DNA of 64,000 nt from Neobacillus sp. Marseille-Q6967 (GTDB lineage: Bacteria; Bacillota; Bacilli; Bacillales; Cytobacillaceae), in assembly GCF_946151075.1 (NCBI RefSeq), contig NZ_OX267715.1:2519881-2583880 (forward strand), read 5' to 3'. A program made the position numbers and the translations under genes. The notes under the pieces were generated by a model. The model was given only the letters and a program-made list of their open reading frames with translations, was not told where the DNA came from and did not search any database. Below are positions 7,399 to 16,406 of the stretch, one piece after another. Each line of letters starts with the position of its first letter. The first letter of the stretch is position 1.

Positions 7399-8847
7399 CT
7401 AATCAACATAAGGAGCAAATTTTTCACTAAATTCTTTAGCTGATGCCTCAATGTCCACCATCTGAATCAAGTCCAGCAAATTAAAACGGCCGTCATGATG
7501 CCATCCAGCTTCTGGCGAAGTCATTCTTCCCAACGCCGTCATCCGCGTAACTCCGGTGTTCCCCAATAAATCTGCCCATTGGAAAAGCTCCATCGGGCTG
7601 GCGGCAATCCCGGCTGTTTGAAGAAAGGGTCGGTGGGGGGCGATAACGTGAACTAAATCTTCGATTCGGTCAAAGGCAATTACTTTTACTACTCGATTTA
7701 AACAGCTGGGGCTGAAGCTTATCTCTTCTTCGTATACAACCGTCCAATCGTTTGTTGTATTACCGAGCACCTCTTTATGGGGTTTTGAGAAAATACTCAT
7801 TTCTTCCTTTTGCCGCCATGAAGCCAATGACGCCGATTCTTCCATTGAAAGCTTGCGGCGCGGATACCTTGTTTCAAAGTTATCCAGCTCATGGGCCAGA
7901 AATCTAGCAAATTCCATTGGCGAAACCTTCCCGCCATTTTGAATATAAAATGTCTGCGGGGAATAGCAGCCCTGCTGGTCATACCGGATCACATCAAGTG
8001 CTGCCTGACGGGCCGTTTGCACCGCTCTGCGTGAGTCAAGACTGGAGCAAGAAACCACTCCAAAGCTGATTTTGTGGCCAAAGGGCAGAAACCGGGTGGT
8101 AATCGAAATCCGGTTTTTTAATGACTCTAGAGACCCATTTCCACCGTAGCCAACGACAACATCGGTTTGTCCAAAAACAGACTGCTCCCGCTCTTCGTCT
8201 CCCCCTTTCCACCAAACGACGGCAAAGCAATCCGCTAATCTTGGTTCTACCTCCACAATCAAATTGGCAAACCAGCTGGCAAAAAGAGGTTCGGCACTTG
8301 AGACCTTTCCGATGTTTCCAGCTTTGACTAGCAATCCGGAAATAAAGCTCCATAATGGAAGAGCCGGAACATTTCCCGCCCAAATATGTGTAATGAGGTC
8401 GGGCCCGACAGCCTTGGAAAACCCACCTTTTGTCCGGGGCTGAAAATCATCAAGTAATAACGGATTCCCTAAATCTTCAACAAGAAATCGTTGAAGCTCA
8501 TGTTTGCGAAAGGTTTTTAAATAAGAGGTTAGTCCAAGACGAATGACCTCTTCATCATAGCCCGTGACGATAGGTAAAAGTTTTTCAGCCTTTTGACGAT
8601 AGACCGAGCTCCTATCAAGCAATCTCCCAATCACTTTATCTATGATAGTAACGATTTCTACAGCCGAAAAGGACTTTAATGTTTCCGCACTTGCCTTTTT
8701 GACTTTTTCAATCACTTTATTCAGCTGATCCGTCGTAAGGTATGGTATTTCTACCTCAACATCTGCCTCTCTTCCGTGAAAAAAGAAAACCTTTCTCTCA
8801 ATATCCTCTTCGTCTATATCCGGGATATAGCCTGCCACTTCAATCAT
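7399..8847 (-). CDS. LuxC-like acyl reductase (NADPH-dependent aldehyde-forming)
   Basis: A 482-residue protein of the LuxC family (aldehyde dehydrogenase superfamily), which reduces an enzyme-bound or CoA-bound acyl group to an aldehyde. The nucleophile is probably Cys294 in DQQGCYSPQ, near the position of the catalytic Cys in bacterial LuxC. The segment HIWAGNVPALPLWSF (154-168) is typical of the family's cofactor-binding region. Its start overlaps the luxE-like stop (ATGA), as expected for a tight enzyme pair. There is no luciferase (luxAB) or acyltransferase (luxD) nearby, so bioluminescence is not implied. The TPP riboswitch suggests the acyl group belongs to a thiamine precursor. The family is clear; the substrate is inferred. 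Confidence 0.85.
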   Translation of the reverse strand: MIEVAGYIPDIDEEDIERKVFFFHGREADVEVEIPYLTTDQLNKVIEKVKKASAETLKSFSAVEIVTIIDKVIGRLLDRSSVYRQKAEKLLPIVTGYDEEVIRLGLTSYLKTFRKHELQRFLVEDLGNPLLLDDFQPRTKGGFSKAVGPDLITHIWAGNVPALPLWSFISGLLVKAGNIGKVSSAEPLFASWFANLIVEVEPRLADCFAVVWWKGGDEEREQSVFGQTDVVVGYGGNGSLESLKNRISITTRFLPFGHKISFGVVSCSSLDSRRAVQTARQAALDVIRYDQQGCYSPQTFYIQNGGKVSPMEFARFLAHELDNFETRYPRRKLSMEESASLASWRQKEEMSIFSKPHKEVLGNTTNDWTVVYEEEISFSPSCLNRVVKVIAFDRIEDLVHVIAPHRPFLQTAGIAASPMELFQWADLLGNTGVTRMTALGRMTSPEAGWHHDGRFNLLDLIQMVDIEASAKEFSEKFAPYVD

Positions 8848-9932
8848 TTTGCTGCCCCCTTGGCCGCCTTTAAAAACTCCTCAACAGCAATCGAACAGCC
8901 CTTGGCTTCCGTTCCCTGCACTCGTCCCAATAATAGAAAACCGTTGTCCACCTCTACCCCTAAATCTTCTGTTAAAATGGTGGTCACTGAATTAAAGTTA
9001 GCCAGATCACAATGGACAAGTACACCCCGTTCGCCCTTTGGTACCTCTTCACCAGTTAAAGGGTTAATTACTCTGGTGCGGATCCAGTGTGGTCCAGACT
9101 TAACCGATGGAACAGAGTGATTGCCATTATCATAAAATTGCGTGCTCAGTTCTGTCATTCCATACATATTGATGGAATCGGAACGGTCTACACCCAAGTA
9201 AATCGACAGCAGCTGATAAAATTCATCTAATTCTAATTCCTTTGATTGATTTTTAAACCCGCCTGTATCCAGGATTCTACTTCCTTTTGGTAAAGAAAAG
9301 GTTTTCCCCAGGCGTTCGAGTTCATCCAGCATGTGGACAAAGCTAAAACTCGCTCCAATTAGGGCATAAGGCTCCCCTGTTTCTTCCGCACGCTCCAGTT
9401 CTTTTAACAAGCGTTCGAAGTTGATTCCATTGTTGGTGATCAAATAGTGGCTATCCACTGTGCCAAACTCCTGTCCAGCAAGTGCCAAGTAGTGGGCTAA
9501 TGAAGAATTGGGCATCTCTGCTTCCGAAGGAAATAAAATGCCCATTCGGATTTTCCCCGTATCCTTCATCACTCTTTGCTTAAAATTGAACACCATAGAT
9601 TGGTCATAAACATCTAAGGACGGATGATAATGCTTGCCTCGGATCCCTTTTGTCGTTCCACTTGTCATAAAAACGGCCTTTGCCTCTTCAGGAGCGGTAC
9701 AGCTTAGTGTTACTTCCTTAAAGGCATTTATCGGGACAGCCGGAATATCCCTCCATGTCTTCACCACTCTTGGTGTCTTTCCTTTTTGCATACAAAAAGT
9801 CCGAAAGGGAAGGTTATTTTGATATTGATAGGAAAATAATCTTAAGGCTTGTTCATTAAACTCTTCTTCTGTGACTGAATCTTGTTGCATCCATTGAAGA
9901 AGGTTTTGGATGATTTCTTGCTGTTGATTCAT
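8844..9932 (-). CDS. LuxE-like acyl-protein synthetase (carboxylate-activating)
   Basis: A 362-residue member of the LuxE family, which adenylates a carboxylic acid with ATP and carries the acyl group on a cysteine for transfer to LuxC. The adenylation loop is TSGTTKG (90-96) and the second motif YGMTE (257-261). Cys346, 17 residues from the C-terminus in KGCSIAVEE, sits where LuxE carries its acyl cysteine. It is the first gene of the operon, 18 bases after the riboswitch terminator tract, with AAAGGA upstream of the ATG. The pair looks catalytically complete. The carboxylate substrate is unknown; regulation by TPP makes a carboxylated pyrimidine or thiazole more likely than a fatty acid. 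Confidence 0.85.
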   Translation of the reverse strand: MNQQQEIIQNLLQWMQQDSVTEEEFNEQALRLFSYQYQNNLPFRTFCMQKGKTPRVVKTWRDIPAVPINAFKEVTLSCTAPEEAKAVFMTSGTTKGIRGKHYHPSLDVYDQSMVFNFKQRVMKDTGKIRMGILFPSEAEMPNSSLAHYLALAGQEFGTVDSHYLITNNGINFERLLKELERAEETGEPYALIGASFSFVHMLDELERLGKTFSLPKGSRILDTGGFKNQSKELELDEFYQLLSIYLGVDRSDSINMYGMTELSTQFYDNGNHSVPSVKSGPHWIRTRVINPLTGEEVPKGERGVLVHCDLANFNSVTTILTEDLGVEVDNGFLLLGRVQGTEAKGCSIAVEEFLKAAKGAAK

Positions 9933-9950
9933 AATGATTCAAATCCTTTC

Positions 9951-9986
9951 ATAAAAATAAAAAAGCACTTTGCGCAAGCAAAGTGC
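9951..9986 (-). terminator. Terminator of the TPP riboswitch
   Basis: Nine-base-pair stem (9965-9973 with 9978-9986) with a GCAA loop, then a long T-rich run on the minus strand. It lies between the TPP aptamer and the luxE-like start and is the likely off-switch. Confidence 0.88.
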
Positions 9987-10001
9987 ATAACTATCCCTAA
10001 C

Positions 10002-10093
10002 ACTCTCCCTACACTGGCATTATCCAACAGGTTCATACGGTCTACGACAGATTAGTCGTACTCTCAGCCTGATTCCACAGACTCCCGAAAAGT
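10002..10093 (-). promoter_or_regulatory. TPP (thiamine pyrophosphate) riboswitch
   Basis: On the minus strand this holds the conserved THI-element blocks: GGCTGAGAGTACGAC, then TGAACCTGTTGGATAATGCC, then AGTGTAGGGAG. A P1 helix with some G-U pairs can form between 10087-10093 and 10002-10008. It is followed by the terminator at 9951-9986 and then by the luxE-luxC-ABC-SDR operon, which it should switch off when TPP is plentiful. Confidence 0.95.
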
Positions 10094-10100
10094 TGTATTT

Positions 10101-10128
10101 TTTATACAAAGTTTACTCCTTGTTCGAA
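10101..10128 (-). promoter_or_regulatory. Putative promoter of the TPP-regulated operon
   Basis: Minus strand -10 TATAAA (10106-10101) with a weak -35 TTCGAA (10128-10123) and 16-base spacer. The predicted start near 10094 coincides with the 5' edge of the TPP aptamer, which supports the -10 box. Confidence 0.4.
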
Positions 10129-10191
10129 AAAAATGCAAACTATACTGCCATAAAAGACATTCTTAATGGCCAAAACAACACTAAACATCTA

Positions 10192-10221
10192 ATAAAAAGA
10201 CGGCACCTTAATGGTACCGTC
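10192..10221 (-). terminator. Terminator downstream of ppdK
   Basis: Nine-base-pair stem (10199-10207 with 10213-10221, one G-U pair on the minus strand) followed by TCTTTTTATT. It lies 13 bases beyond the ppdK stop and separates it from the TPP-regulated leader. Confidence 0.85.
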
Positions 10222-10234
10222 CCCTTGGAAAATC

Positions 10235-12904
10235 TTACACAGTTGCATAAACCTCTTTCTTATTGTGTTCATGACGAATCGTTGCTTGTGCAGCGGCCAA
10301 TCTCGCTACAGGGACGCGGTATGGTGAGCAGCTGACATAGTCTAAGCCTAAACCGTAGCAAAAATCTATTGAGGTCTTTTCGCCTCCATGTTCACCGCAA
10401 ATACCTGCTTTTAATGATGGCTTTGTACTACGTCCCAGCTTAATTCCTGTTTCAACTAACTTACCCACGCCTTCCTGGTCAAGCACTGCAAATGGATTTT
10501 CCGGCAATACTTTATTTTCGATATAAGCTTGCAAGAATTTTCCTTCTGCATCATCACGGCTAAAACCGAAGGTAGTTTGCGTTAAATCGTTTGTTCCAAA
10601 AGAGAAGAAATCTGCTTCTTTTGCAATTTGGTCAGCCGTTAAGGCAGCACGTGGGATTTCAATCATCGTTCCAACAGTGTACTGGAACGTTTTCCCTGTT
10701 TCTTCTTGAACACGTACGGCCGCATCAATGACCAATTGACGCATTTGCTTTAACTCGTTTACATGGCCAACAAGCGGAATCATGATTTCCGGCTGAACTT
10801 CCATCCCTTTTTCAGCAAGTGTTGCAGCTGCATAAAAAATCGCTTTTGCTTGCATTTCATAAATTTCCGGGTAAATCAACCCGAGGCGGCAGCCACGGTG
10901 GCCGAGCATGGGGTTGAACTCAGCTAAATGACTAACTTTTTTCAGTAAATGTTCTTTTTCCTTTAATTCAGGTGCTTCTGGATCGGTAATTTGCAGCTTT
11001 GTCACTTCTACTAAAAGTTCTTCTTTATCTGGTAAAAACTCATGGAGTGGTGGATCCAGTAAACGAATCGTAACCGGATGGCCCTGCATCGCTTCAAAAA
11101 TTCCCTCAAAGTCACCTTGCTGCATTGGCAACAGCTCTTTGAGAGCTTCCATTCTCTCGTTGTAATGCTCAGCTAAAATCATTTTTTGCACGATTGGAAT
11201 CCTCTTTAAGTCCATGAACATATGTTCAGTTCGGCACAATCCAATCCCGCCTGCACCGAATTCAAAAGCTTTCTTAGCATCTTCCGGATTATCAGCATTG
11301 GCTCGAACACCGATTTTTCGTTCTTGGTCTGCCCAAGCGAGTAAAAGTTGAAACTCATCGGATAGATCAGGGTCAATCATCGGTAATTCGCCAAGCATAA
11401 TTTCACCCGTAGACCCGTCAATGGTAATGATATCACCATAATTTACAATTGTATTTCCAACAGTAAATTGCTTTGCAGTCAAATTAATTTTTAATGTTTC
11501 ACACCCACAAATGCATGCTTTCCCCATTCCCCGTGCAACAACAGCAGCGTGGCTGGTCATCCCGCCGCGGCTCGTTAAAATTGCCTGTGATGCAACTATC
11601 CCATGGATATCATCTGGAGTCGTTTCTGGTCTAACGAGGATTACTTTCTTTCCTTCGTTCCCTAGTGCTTCGGCTTCATCGGCATCGAATACAACTTGAC
11701 CTGTAGCGGCTCCCGGGGATGCAGGTAATCCTTTTGCTAACAAGACCTTCTGATGATTGTCATCGATGCGGCGGTGCAGCAATTGATTTAATTGATCTGG
11801 GTCCACACGCATTAAAGCTTGCTTTTTATTAATAAGACCTTCTTCAACCATTTCCACGGCGATTCGTATCGCTGCCTGTGCTGTCCGTTTGCCATTACGT
11901 GTTTGTAAAATGAAAAGTTGTCCGCGTTCAACGGTGAACTCAATATCTTGCATTTCTTTATAATGCTTCTCTAGCATATTGCAAGTTTCCGCAAACTGCT
12001 GATAAACACCAGGCATATCTTCCTTAAGAGTGGCAATCGGCTGCGGTGTACGAATGCCTGCAACGACGTCTTCCCCTTGGGCATTGATTAAGTATTCGCC
12101 GTAAAGAAGCTTTTCACCCGTAGAAGGGTTTCTTGTGAAAGCCACTCCTGTTCCAGAATCATTTCCCATATTTCCAAACACCATGCTTTGGATGTTAACA
12201 GCAGTCCCTAAATGATCAGGAATTTTATTCAGGCGGCGGTACACAATCGCACGCTGGTTGTTCCAGGAATTAAATACGGCAGTGATCGCAAGGAAAAGCT
12301 GTTCTGTTGGATTCTGTGGAAATTCTTTTCTAGTATTCTTTTTTACGATTTCCTTATAGCCGATAATAACCTCTTTCCAATCCTCCGCCGTCATTTCAGG
12401 GTCAGAGGAATAGCCTTTATGCTCACGCACTTCTTCTAAAAACTGCTCGAAATAAAAACTATCGATTTCCAGGACAACATTACTAAACATTTGAATGAAG
12501 CGGCGGTAAGAATCATAAGCAAAACGCGGGTTATCCGTTAAATTGGCGACACCAATAACAGTTTCATCATTCATTCCAAGGTTCAATATTGTATCCATCA
12601 TTCCGGGCATGGAGAAAACAGAACCGGAACGAACAGAAACTAGCAGAGGATTTTGTGGGTCTCCCAGTTTTTTCCCCATGTTGTCTTCTAAATGATTTAG
12701 AGCCTCTATTGTCTGTTTTTCTACTATTGCTGGTATTGTTTTGCTAGACTCATAGAAAGCGTTACAAGCTTGAGTTGTAATCGTAAATCCAAATGGTACA
12801 GGCAGGCCGATTCTGGTCATTTCTGCCAGATTTGCGCCCTTTCCCCCCAACAAATCCTTCATATCACCTTGACCCTCATCAAATAAATATACGAATTTCT
12901 CCAT
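10235..12904 (-). CDS. ppdK: Pyruvate, phosphate dikinase
   Basis: Interconverts pyruvate, ATP and phosphate with phosphoenolpyruvate, AMP and pyrophosphate in the cytoplasm. The 889 residues are the usual length. The N-terminal nucleotide-binding domain begins GGKGANLAEM (20-29). The swivelling phosphohistidine domain has GGMTSHAAVV with His452 as the phospho-carrier and Thr450 as the regulatory site. The C-terminal PEP/pyruvate barrel includes SFGTNDLTQ. The gene follows its regulator by three bases, forming a two-gene operon. B. subtilis keeps the regulator homologue but lacks this enzyme, so the pair is more complete here. Confidence 0.95.
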   Translation of the reverse strand: MEKFVYLFDEGQGDMKDLLGGKGANLAEMTRIGLPVPFGFTITTQACNAFYESSKTIPAIVEKQTIEALNHLEDNMGKKLGDPQNPLLVSVRSGSVFSMPGMMDTILNLGMNDETVIGVANLTDNPRFAYDSYRRFIQMFSNVVLEIDSFYFEQFLEEVREHKGYSSDPEMTAEDWKEVIIGYKEIVKKNTRKEFPQNPTEQLFLAITAVFNSWNNQRAIVYRRLNKIPDHLGTAVNIQSMVFGNMGNDSGTGVAFTRNPSTGEKLLYGEYLINAQGEDVVAGIRTPQPIATLKEDMPGVYQQFAETCNMLEKHYKEMQDIEFTVERGQLFILQTRNGKRTAQAAIRIAVEMVEEGLINKKQALMRVDPDQLNQLLHRRIDDNHQKVLLAKGLPASPGAATGQVVFDADEAEALGNEGKKVILVRPETTPDDIHGIVASQAILTSRGGMTSHAAVVARGMGKACICGCETLKINLTAKQFTVGNTIVNYGDIITIDGSTGEIMLGELPMIDPDLSDEFQLLLAWADQERKIGVRANADNPEDAKKAFEFGAGGIGLCRTEHMFMDLKRIPIVQKMILAEHYNERMEALKELLPMQQGDFEGIFEAMQGHPVTIRLLDPPLHEFLPDKEELLVEVTKLQITDPEAPELKEKEHLLKKVSHLAEFNPMLGHRGCRLGLIYPEIYEMQAKAIFYAAATLAEKGMEVQPEIMIPLVGHVNELKQMRQLVIDAAVRVQEETGKTFQYTVGTMIEIPRAALTADQIAKEADFFSFGTNDLTQTTFGFSRDDAEGKFLQAYIENKVLPENPFAVLDQEGVGKLVETGIKLGRSTKPSLKAGICGEHGGEKTSIDFCYGLGLDYVSCSPYRVPVARLAAAQATIRHEHNKKEVYATV

Positions 12905-12907
12905 TTA

Positions 12908-13723
12908 TTAAAAGCTCCTTTCTTTTTTTAACACTTCTAAAATTAAACCGGCAGTTTCTTCTACAGCCTTATTTGAAACATCAATGACCGGACAACCAAC
13001 ACGTTTCATAATTTTTTCAGCATGGTCTAGTTCGTATAGAATTCGTTCGAAACTTGCATAATTGGAATGAGAGGGTAACCCCAAAGCCCTTAGCCTTTCT
13101 ATGCGAATTTCATTCAATTTATATGGGGAAATAATAAGCCCGATACAATTTTTTGGTGGAATCTCAAACAATTCATCTGGCGGCCGCACCTCTGGTACCA
13201 ATGGAACATTTGCTACCTTAAACCTCTGATGAGCCAGGTACATGGATAATGGTGTTTTCGAAGTTCGTGAAATCCCAATCAAAACAATATCAGCCTTGGT
13301 AATCCCTCGTGGGTCACGTCCATCATCGTACTTAACCGCAAATTCAATCGCTTCAATTTTTTTAAAATATTCCTCATCGAGTTTTCGCATTAATCTTGGT
13401 TGATTGTGAGGCTGTTTATTAAATCTGGTTACAAACGCATTCATTAATGGGCTAAGTAAATCAACAGCTAAAATTCCTTCTTCCCATGCCCTTTTGTCTA
13501 AATATTCCTTTAAAGTAGGAACCACAATGGTATAGGCAATAATGGTATGATCTTTCTTTGCCAACATAAGCACATTCTCAATATCTTCAAAGTCTTCTAC
13601 ATATGAATTCCGCCTAATTTCTACTTGCCCGCCGTTAAATTGTGTTGCAACTGCTTTTACTACGAACTCTGCAGTTTCTCCAACTGAGTCAGAAACAATA
13701 TAAACCACTTCTTTTTGTCCCAA
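12908..13723 (-). CDS. PPDK regulatory protein (bifunctional kinase/pyrophosphorylase, DUF299)
   Basis: Protein of 271 residues of the PPDK/PEP-synthase regulatory family (YqfL in B. subtilis). It inactivates PPDK by ADP-dependent phosphorylation of the threonine two residues before the catalytic histidine, and reverses this with phosphate. The family P-loop GISRTSKT is at 150-157, with SDSVGETAE at the N-terminus. The start is TTG at 13721-13723, nine bases after GGAGGT. It sits directly upstream of ppdK, whose TSH target motif (450-452) is intact, so a working regulatory pair is expected. Confidence 0.93.
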   Translation of the reverse strand: MGQKEVVYIVSDSVGETAEFVVKAVATQFNGGQVEIRRNSYVEDFEDIENVLMLAKKDHTIIAYTIVVPTLKEYLDKRAWEEGILAVDLLSPLMNAFVTRFNKQPHNQPRLMRKLDEEYFKKIEAIEFAVKYDDGRDPRGITKADIVLIGISRTSKTPLSMYLAHQRFKVANVPLVPEVRPPDELFEIPPKNCIGLIISPYKLNEIRIERLRALGLPSHSNYASFERILYELDHAEKIMKRVGCPVIDVSNKAVEETAGLILEVLKKERSF

Positions 13724-14174
13724 ATAAAATCCACCTCCCCATATTAATCGGTCATACTATTTTCTATTTACTTCTATTTACATTTGTTCTGGTGTGTAAC
13801 ATTTGTAAAAATATTATTACGTTTTATTCTCTGCGTCAAGAAAAAATCAGTAAATATTTTGAAAATTCATCGAATTCCCACAAAACAGAATGCAACAAAC
13901 CGATTGATCTTCTCATGGCGCCTGAAACTATATGGATTCGCTTTGGTTATTAGCGGCGTCTTTAACCATTATTCGACTATTATTAGTGTCTTCGGTCCCT
14001 ATAAGGCAAAATAGTACATTTGCTCTGCTAGAGATGATTAGGAGAATTAATATTGGTGACGTATGGATCTTATCGAGATTATTCTATAGATTATCGGGGG
14101 ATTTTAAAAAAAACTATTTTTTATGTGCTGTTGCGGAAGGGTTTTTAATCAATAGAAAAATACAGAAGAGTCAT
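13724..14174. other. Intergenic stretch without a supported gene
   Basis: About 450 AT-rich bases between the ppdK regulator and the sugar-operon terminator. Open frames on the plus strand (for example 13932-14177, 81 codons) have no ribosome binding site and no recognisable family. The promoter of the ppdK operon must lie in the first part, but I could not pick one with confidence. Confidence 0.5.
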
Positions 14175-14210
14175 TAAAAAACACCGGCAAGCCACATCGC
14201 TTACCGGTGT
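14175..14210 (-). terminator. Terminator of the sugar ABC transporter operon
   Basis: Twelve-base-pair stem (14181-14192 with 14199-14210) including one G-U pair in the minus-strand RNA, followed by GTTTTTTAATG. It lies about 95 bases beyond the binding-protein stop. Confidence 0.85.
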
Positions 14211-14303
14211 TCAAAGTTTCTATTATCATAGTACGTTAAACTCAGATGAATCGCTAAAAATTTTAAGAATCGCTATGAACATCTTTTAAAAGATTAGCTT
14301 TTT

Positions 14304-15341
14304 TTAGAAATCATAATTTCCTGCATTTTCTTTTGTGAAGTCAGTTGGTGGTCCCATAATGACGGTTTTACCATCTTCCCACACTTCGATTTTTCCAACA
14401 TTCGTCACTTCTTGACCATTTTGAGGCATTTTACCTTCAGCCAAATCTTTCGCAAGAGCTACTGTTAAATAACCTAGCTTATCAGGCTCCCAAAGAATGG
14501 CTTTATCTAAAGCACCGTCTTCAAGGAATGGAATTGAATCTTTTGGTAAATTAGCGCCAATTATGGAAATTTTATCTTGAAGTCCCTTTTCTTGAATGGC
14601 TTGGGCTGCGCCAAGAGGAGCAATAGTTGAAAATGCCATAATACCTTTTAAATCAGGGTATGATTTGATTAAATCAAGTGTTTTTTGATAGGCAACTGGT
14701 TGCTTTTCATCAGTAGCAATTTTGTCAGATACCAATTTAAGATTAGGGTAATTATCTTCAAGCTCTTTCTTAGCTCCATCAATCCATGAATTTAGGTTAG
14801 CGGCTGAAAGACCACCTGTTAAAATAGCAATTTCTCCTTTTTCAGTACCCATTTGTTTAACTAAGGACTTGGTAATATGACGGCCGTAAGCCTCATCATC
14901 TATTTGGTGCACAGATAAATCAACCACTGATGGATCAGCAGGAGTATCCCAGTCCATTACTTTGATTCCAGCATCTTTTGCTTTCTTTAAAACAGGAGTT
15001 AAAGCTGCTTGGTCATTCGGAGCAACTGCAATTACATCTACGTTTTGACTAATTAAATCCTCGATAACTTTAACTTGTTGAGCTGCGTCTGCTTCAGTTG
15101 GACCCGTATAGATAACATCAACATCCAAATCTTTCCCTGCTTGGATAGCACCTTTTTCAGATGCATTGAAATAAGGAATACCTACTAGTTTTGGTACAAC
15201 TGCAATTTTGATCTTACCGGAATCATCAGCTTTTTCAGTTCCATTAGCTTTGCTTGTTGTTCCAGCGTTTGAAGAGACACAACCTGCAAGCAGGCCTAGC
15301 ATTAATACTACTGATAGTATAGTTCCTAATAACTTTTTCAT
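14304..15341 (-). CDS. Sugar ABC transporter substrate-binding lipoprotein, LsrB/RhaS-like
   Basis: A 345-residue periplasmic-binding-fold lipoprotein (lipobox LLAGC, Cys21). Its mature part (AVVPKLVGIPYFNASEKGAIQAG, VIYTGPTEADAAQQV, MDWDTPAD) resembles the LsrB/RhaS branch, not classical RbsB. In LsrB the autoinducer-2 ligands include an Asp-Gln pair in a TDQNQW segment. The matching segment here is ANLNSW, so AI-2 binding is unlikely. It is the last gene of a four-gene ABC operon that diverges from an epimerase and a ribokinase-family kinase, which points to a ketose, aldohexose or pentose ligand such as D-allulose, D-allose or ribose. Confidence 0.82.
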   Translation of the reverse strand: MKKLLGTILSVVLMLGLLAGCVSSNAGTTSKANGTEKADDSGKIKIAVVPKLVGIPYFNASEKGAIQAGKDLDVDVIYTGPTEADAAQQVKVIEDLISQNVDVIAVAPNDQAALTPVLKKAKDAGIKVMDWDTPADPSVVDLSVHQIDDEAYGRHITKSLVKQMGTEKGEIAILTGGLSAANLNSWIDGAKKELEDNYPNLKLVSDKIATDEKQPVAYQKTLDLIKSYPDLKGIMAFSTIAPLGAAQAIQEKGLQDKISIIGANLPKDSIPFLEDGALDKAILWEPDKLGYLTVALAKDLAEGKMPQNGQEVTNVGKIEVWEDGKTVIMGPPTDFTKENAGNYDF

Positions 15342-15406
15342 TAAAAATTACCTCTCTTTACTATAAATAATTTATTGTTCATCTGAATAATTATCAGAAT
15401 TCTCCC

Positions 15407-16399
15407 TTAAGCTGCCAACGTTTCTTCTTTTGAATCCTGCTGTGTTTTTTTCTGAGACTTTTCATCTAATTTCGCTTTAACAAAATTAATAATTAAGACT
15501 AGAATTAGAATCGCTCCCATAATAACCCCTACAATTGCACGAGGAACCTCTAATAGATTTAATCCACTTGAAAGCACCTGGAAAATGACTACAGCGTAAA
15601 TGGTTCCCATTACCTTTCCATAACCACCCTGAATGTCAGTTCCACCTAGTACAGCCGCTGAAATACTTTGTAATAGGTAAGAAGATCCAAGGTCAACCTT
15701 TGCCATGTTGTATCTAGATGTCATGATTATAGATGCTATTGACGCCAGCAGAGCAGAGTATAAATAAACTCCCATTAGAACTTTGTTAGTATTAACACCT
15801 GAAAACAAAGTAGCAATTGGGTTGCTTCCTAACATGTAAACATTTCTACCCCAGTTGGACTTATTCATTAGAATAGCAGTCAAAACAGCGAATATTACAA
15901 AGATTAGTAGAGATAAAGGAACTAATCCCATGTAATAACCATTCCCAATTAAGCTATATACTTCGCTAAATCCAGAAATAGAATTACCTTTTGTAATCGT
16001 AAGGATTACACCTTCAAATAAAGTCATGGTTCCCAATGTAACGAGAATAGCAGAAACACCAATCTTTGATACTATGAATCCATTAATAAATCCACATAAT
16101 AATCCAACAGCTAGTCCAACAAGAATGGAAGTTAAAATCGGGTAACCATGACTTTGCATCATTGCAATTGCTACACCTGAAAGAGCGGCTGAATATGTAA
16201 TCGAAAGATTTATCCCGCCGGTTACGATAACCACCATCATCCCTAACGCGATCAGACCAAATTCAGGAATTTGAAACAGCATATTGCTAATATTTTGTTG
16301 GCTTAAAAAACCTGGTGCGATCATACTCATTCCAATAAACAACACCAAAGCAATTAGACCTAACACACTTTCTTTTGACAACCCTTTCAAAATATTCAC
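15407..16399 (-). CDS. Sugar ABC transporter permease (RbsC/LsrD-like), second copy
   Basis: A 330-residue BPD-2 type permease with about ten hydrophobic segments and the family's conserved VVIVTGGINLSI and SAAVLGGTDIQGGYG segments. It is one of two different permeases in the operon, as in LsrC/LsrD and RhaP/RhaQ systems, so the channel is probably a heterodimer. It ends in a Lys/Gln-rich cytoplasmic tail. It begins seven bases after the first permease and precedes the binding protein by 65 bases. Confidence 0.88.
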   Translation of the reverse strand: MNILKGLSKESVLGLIALVLFIGMSMIAPGFLSQQNISNMLFQIPEFGLIALGMMVVIVTGGINLSITYSAALSGVAIAMMQSHGYPILTSILVGLAVGLLCGFINGFIVSKIGVSAILVTLGTMTLFEGVILTITKGNSISGFSEVYSLIGNGYYMGLVPLSLLIFVIFAVLTAILMNKSNWGRNVYMLGSNPIATLFSGVNTNKVLMGVYLYSALLASIASIIMTSRYNMAKVDLGSSYLLQSISAAVLGGTDIQGGYGKVMGTIYAVVIFQVLSSGLNLLEVPRAIVGVIMGAILILVLIINFVKAKLDEKSQKKTQQDSKEETLAA

Positions 16400-16406
16400 C
16401 CCTTCC

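Noticed and set aside
7399..9932. LuxC/LuxE genes as a bioluminescence operon
   Set aside because: No luxA, luxB, luxD or flavin reductase gene is nearby, and the operon is under a TPP riboswitch with a transporter.
13932..14177. 81-codon plus-strand frame, possible degraded gene
   Set aside because: It has no ribosome binding site, no recognisable family, and overlaps other short frames equally open.
14304..15341. Autoinducer-2 receptor LsrB
   Set aside because: The fold is similar, but the expected Asp-Gln ligand pair is replaced, and no lsrK/lsrF/lsrG genes are present.
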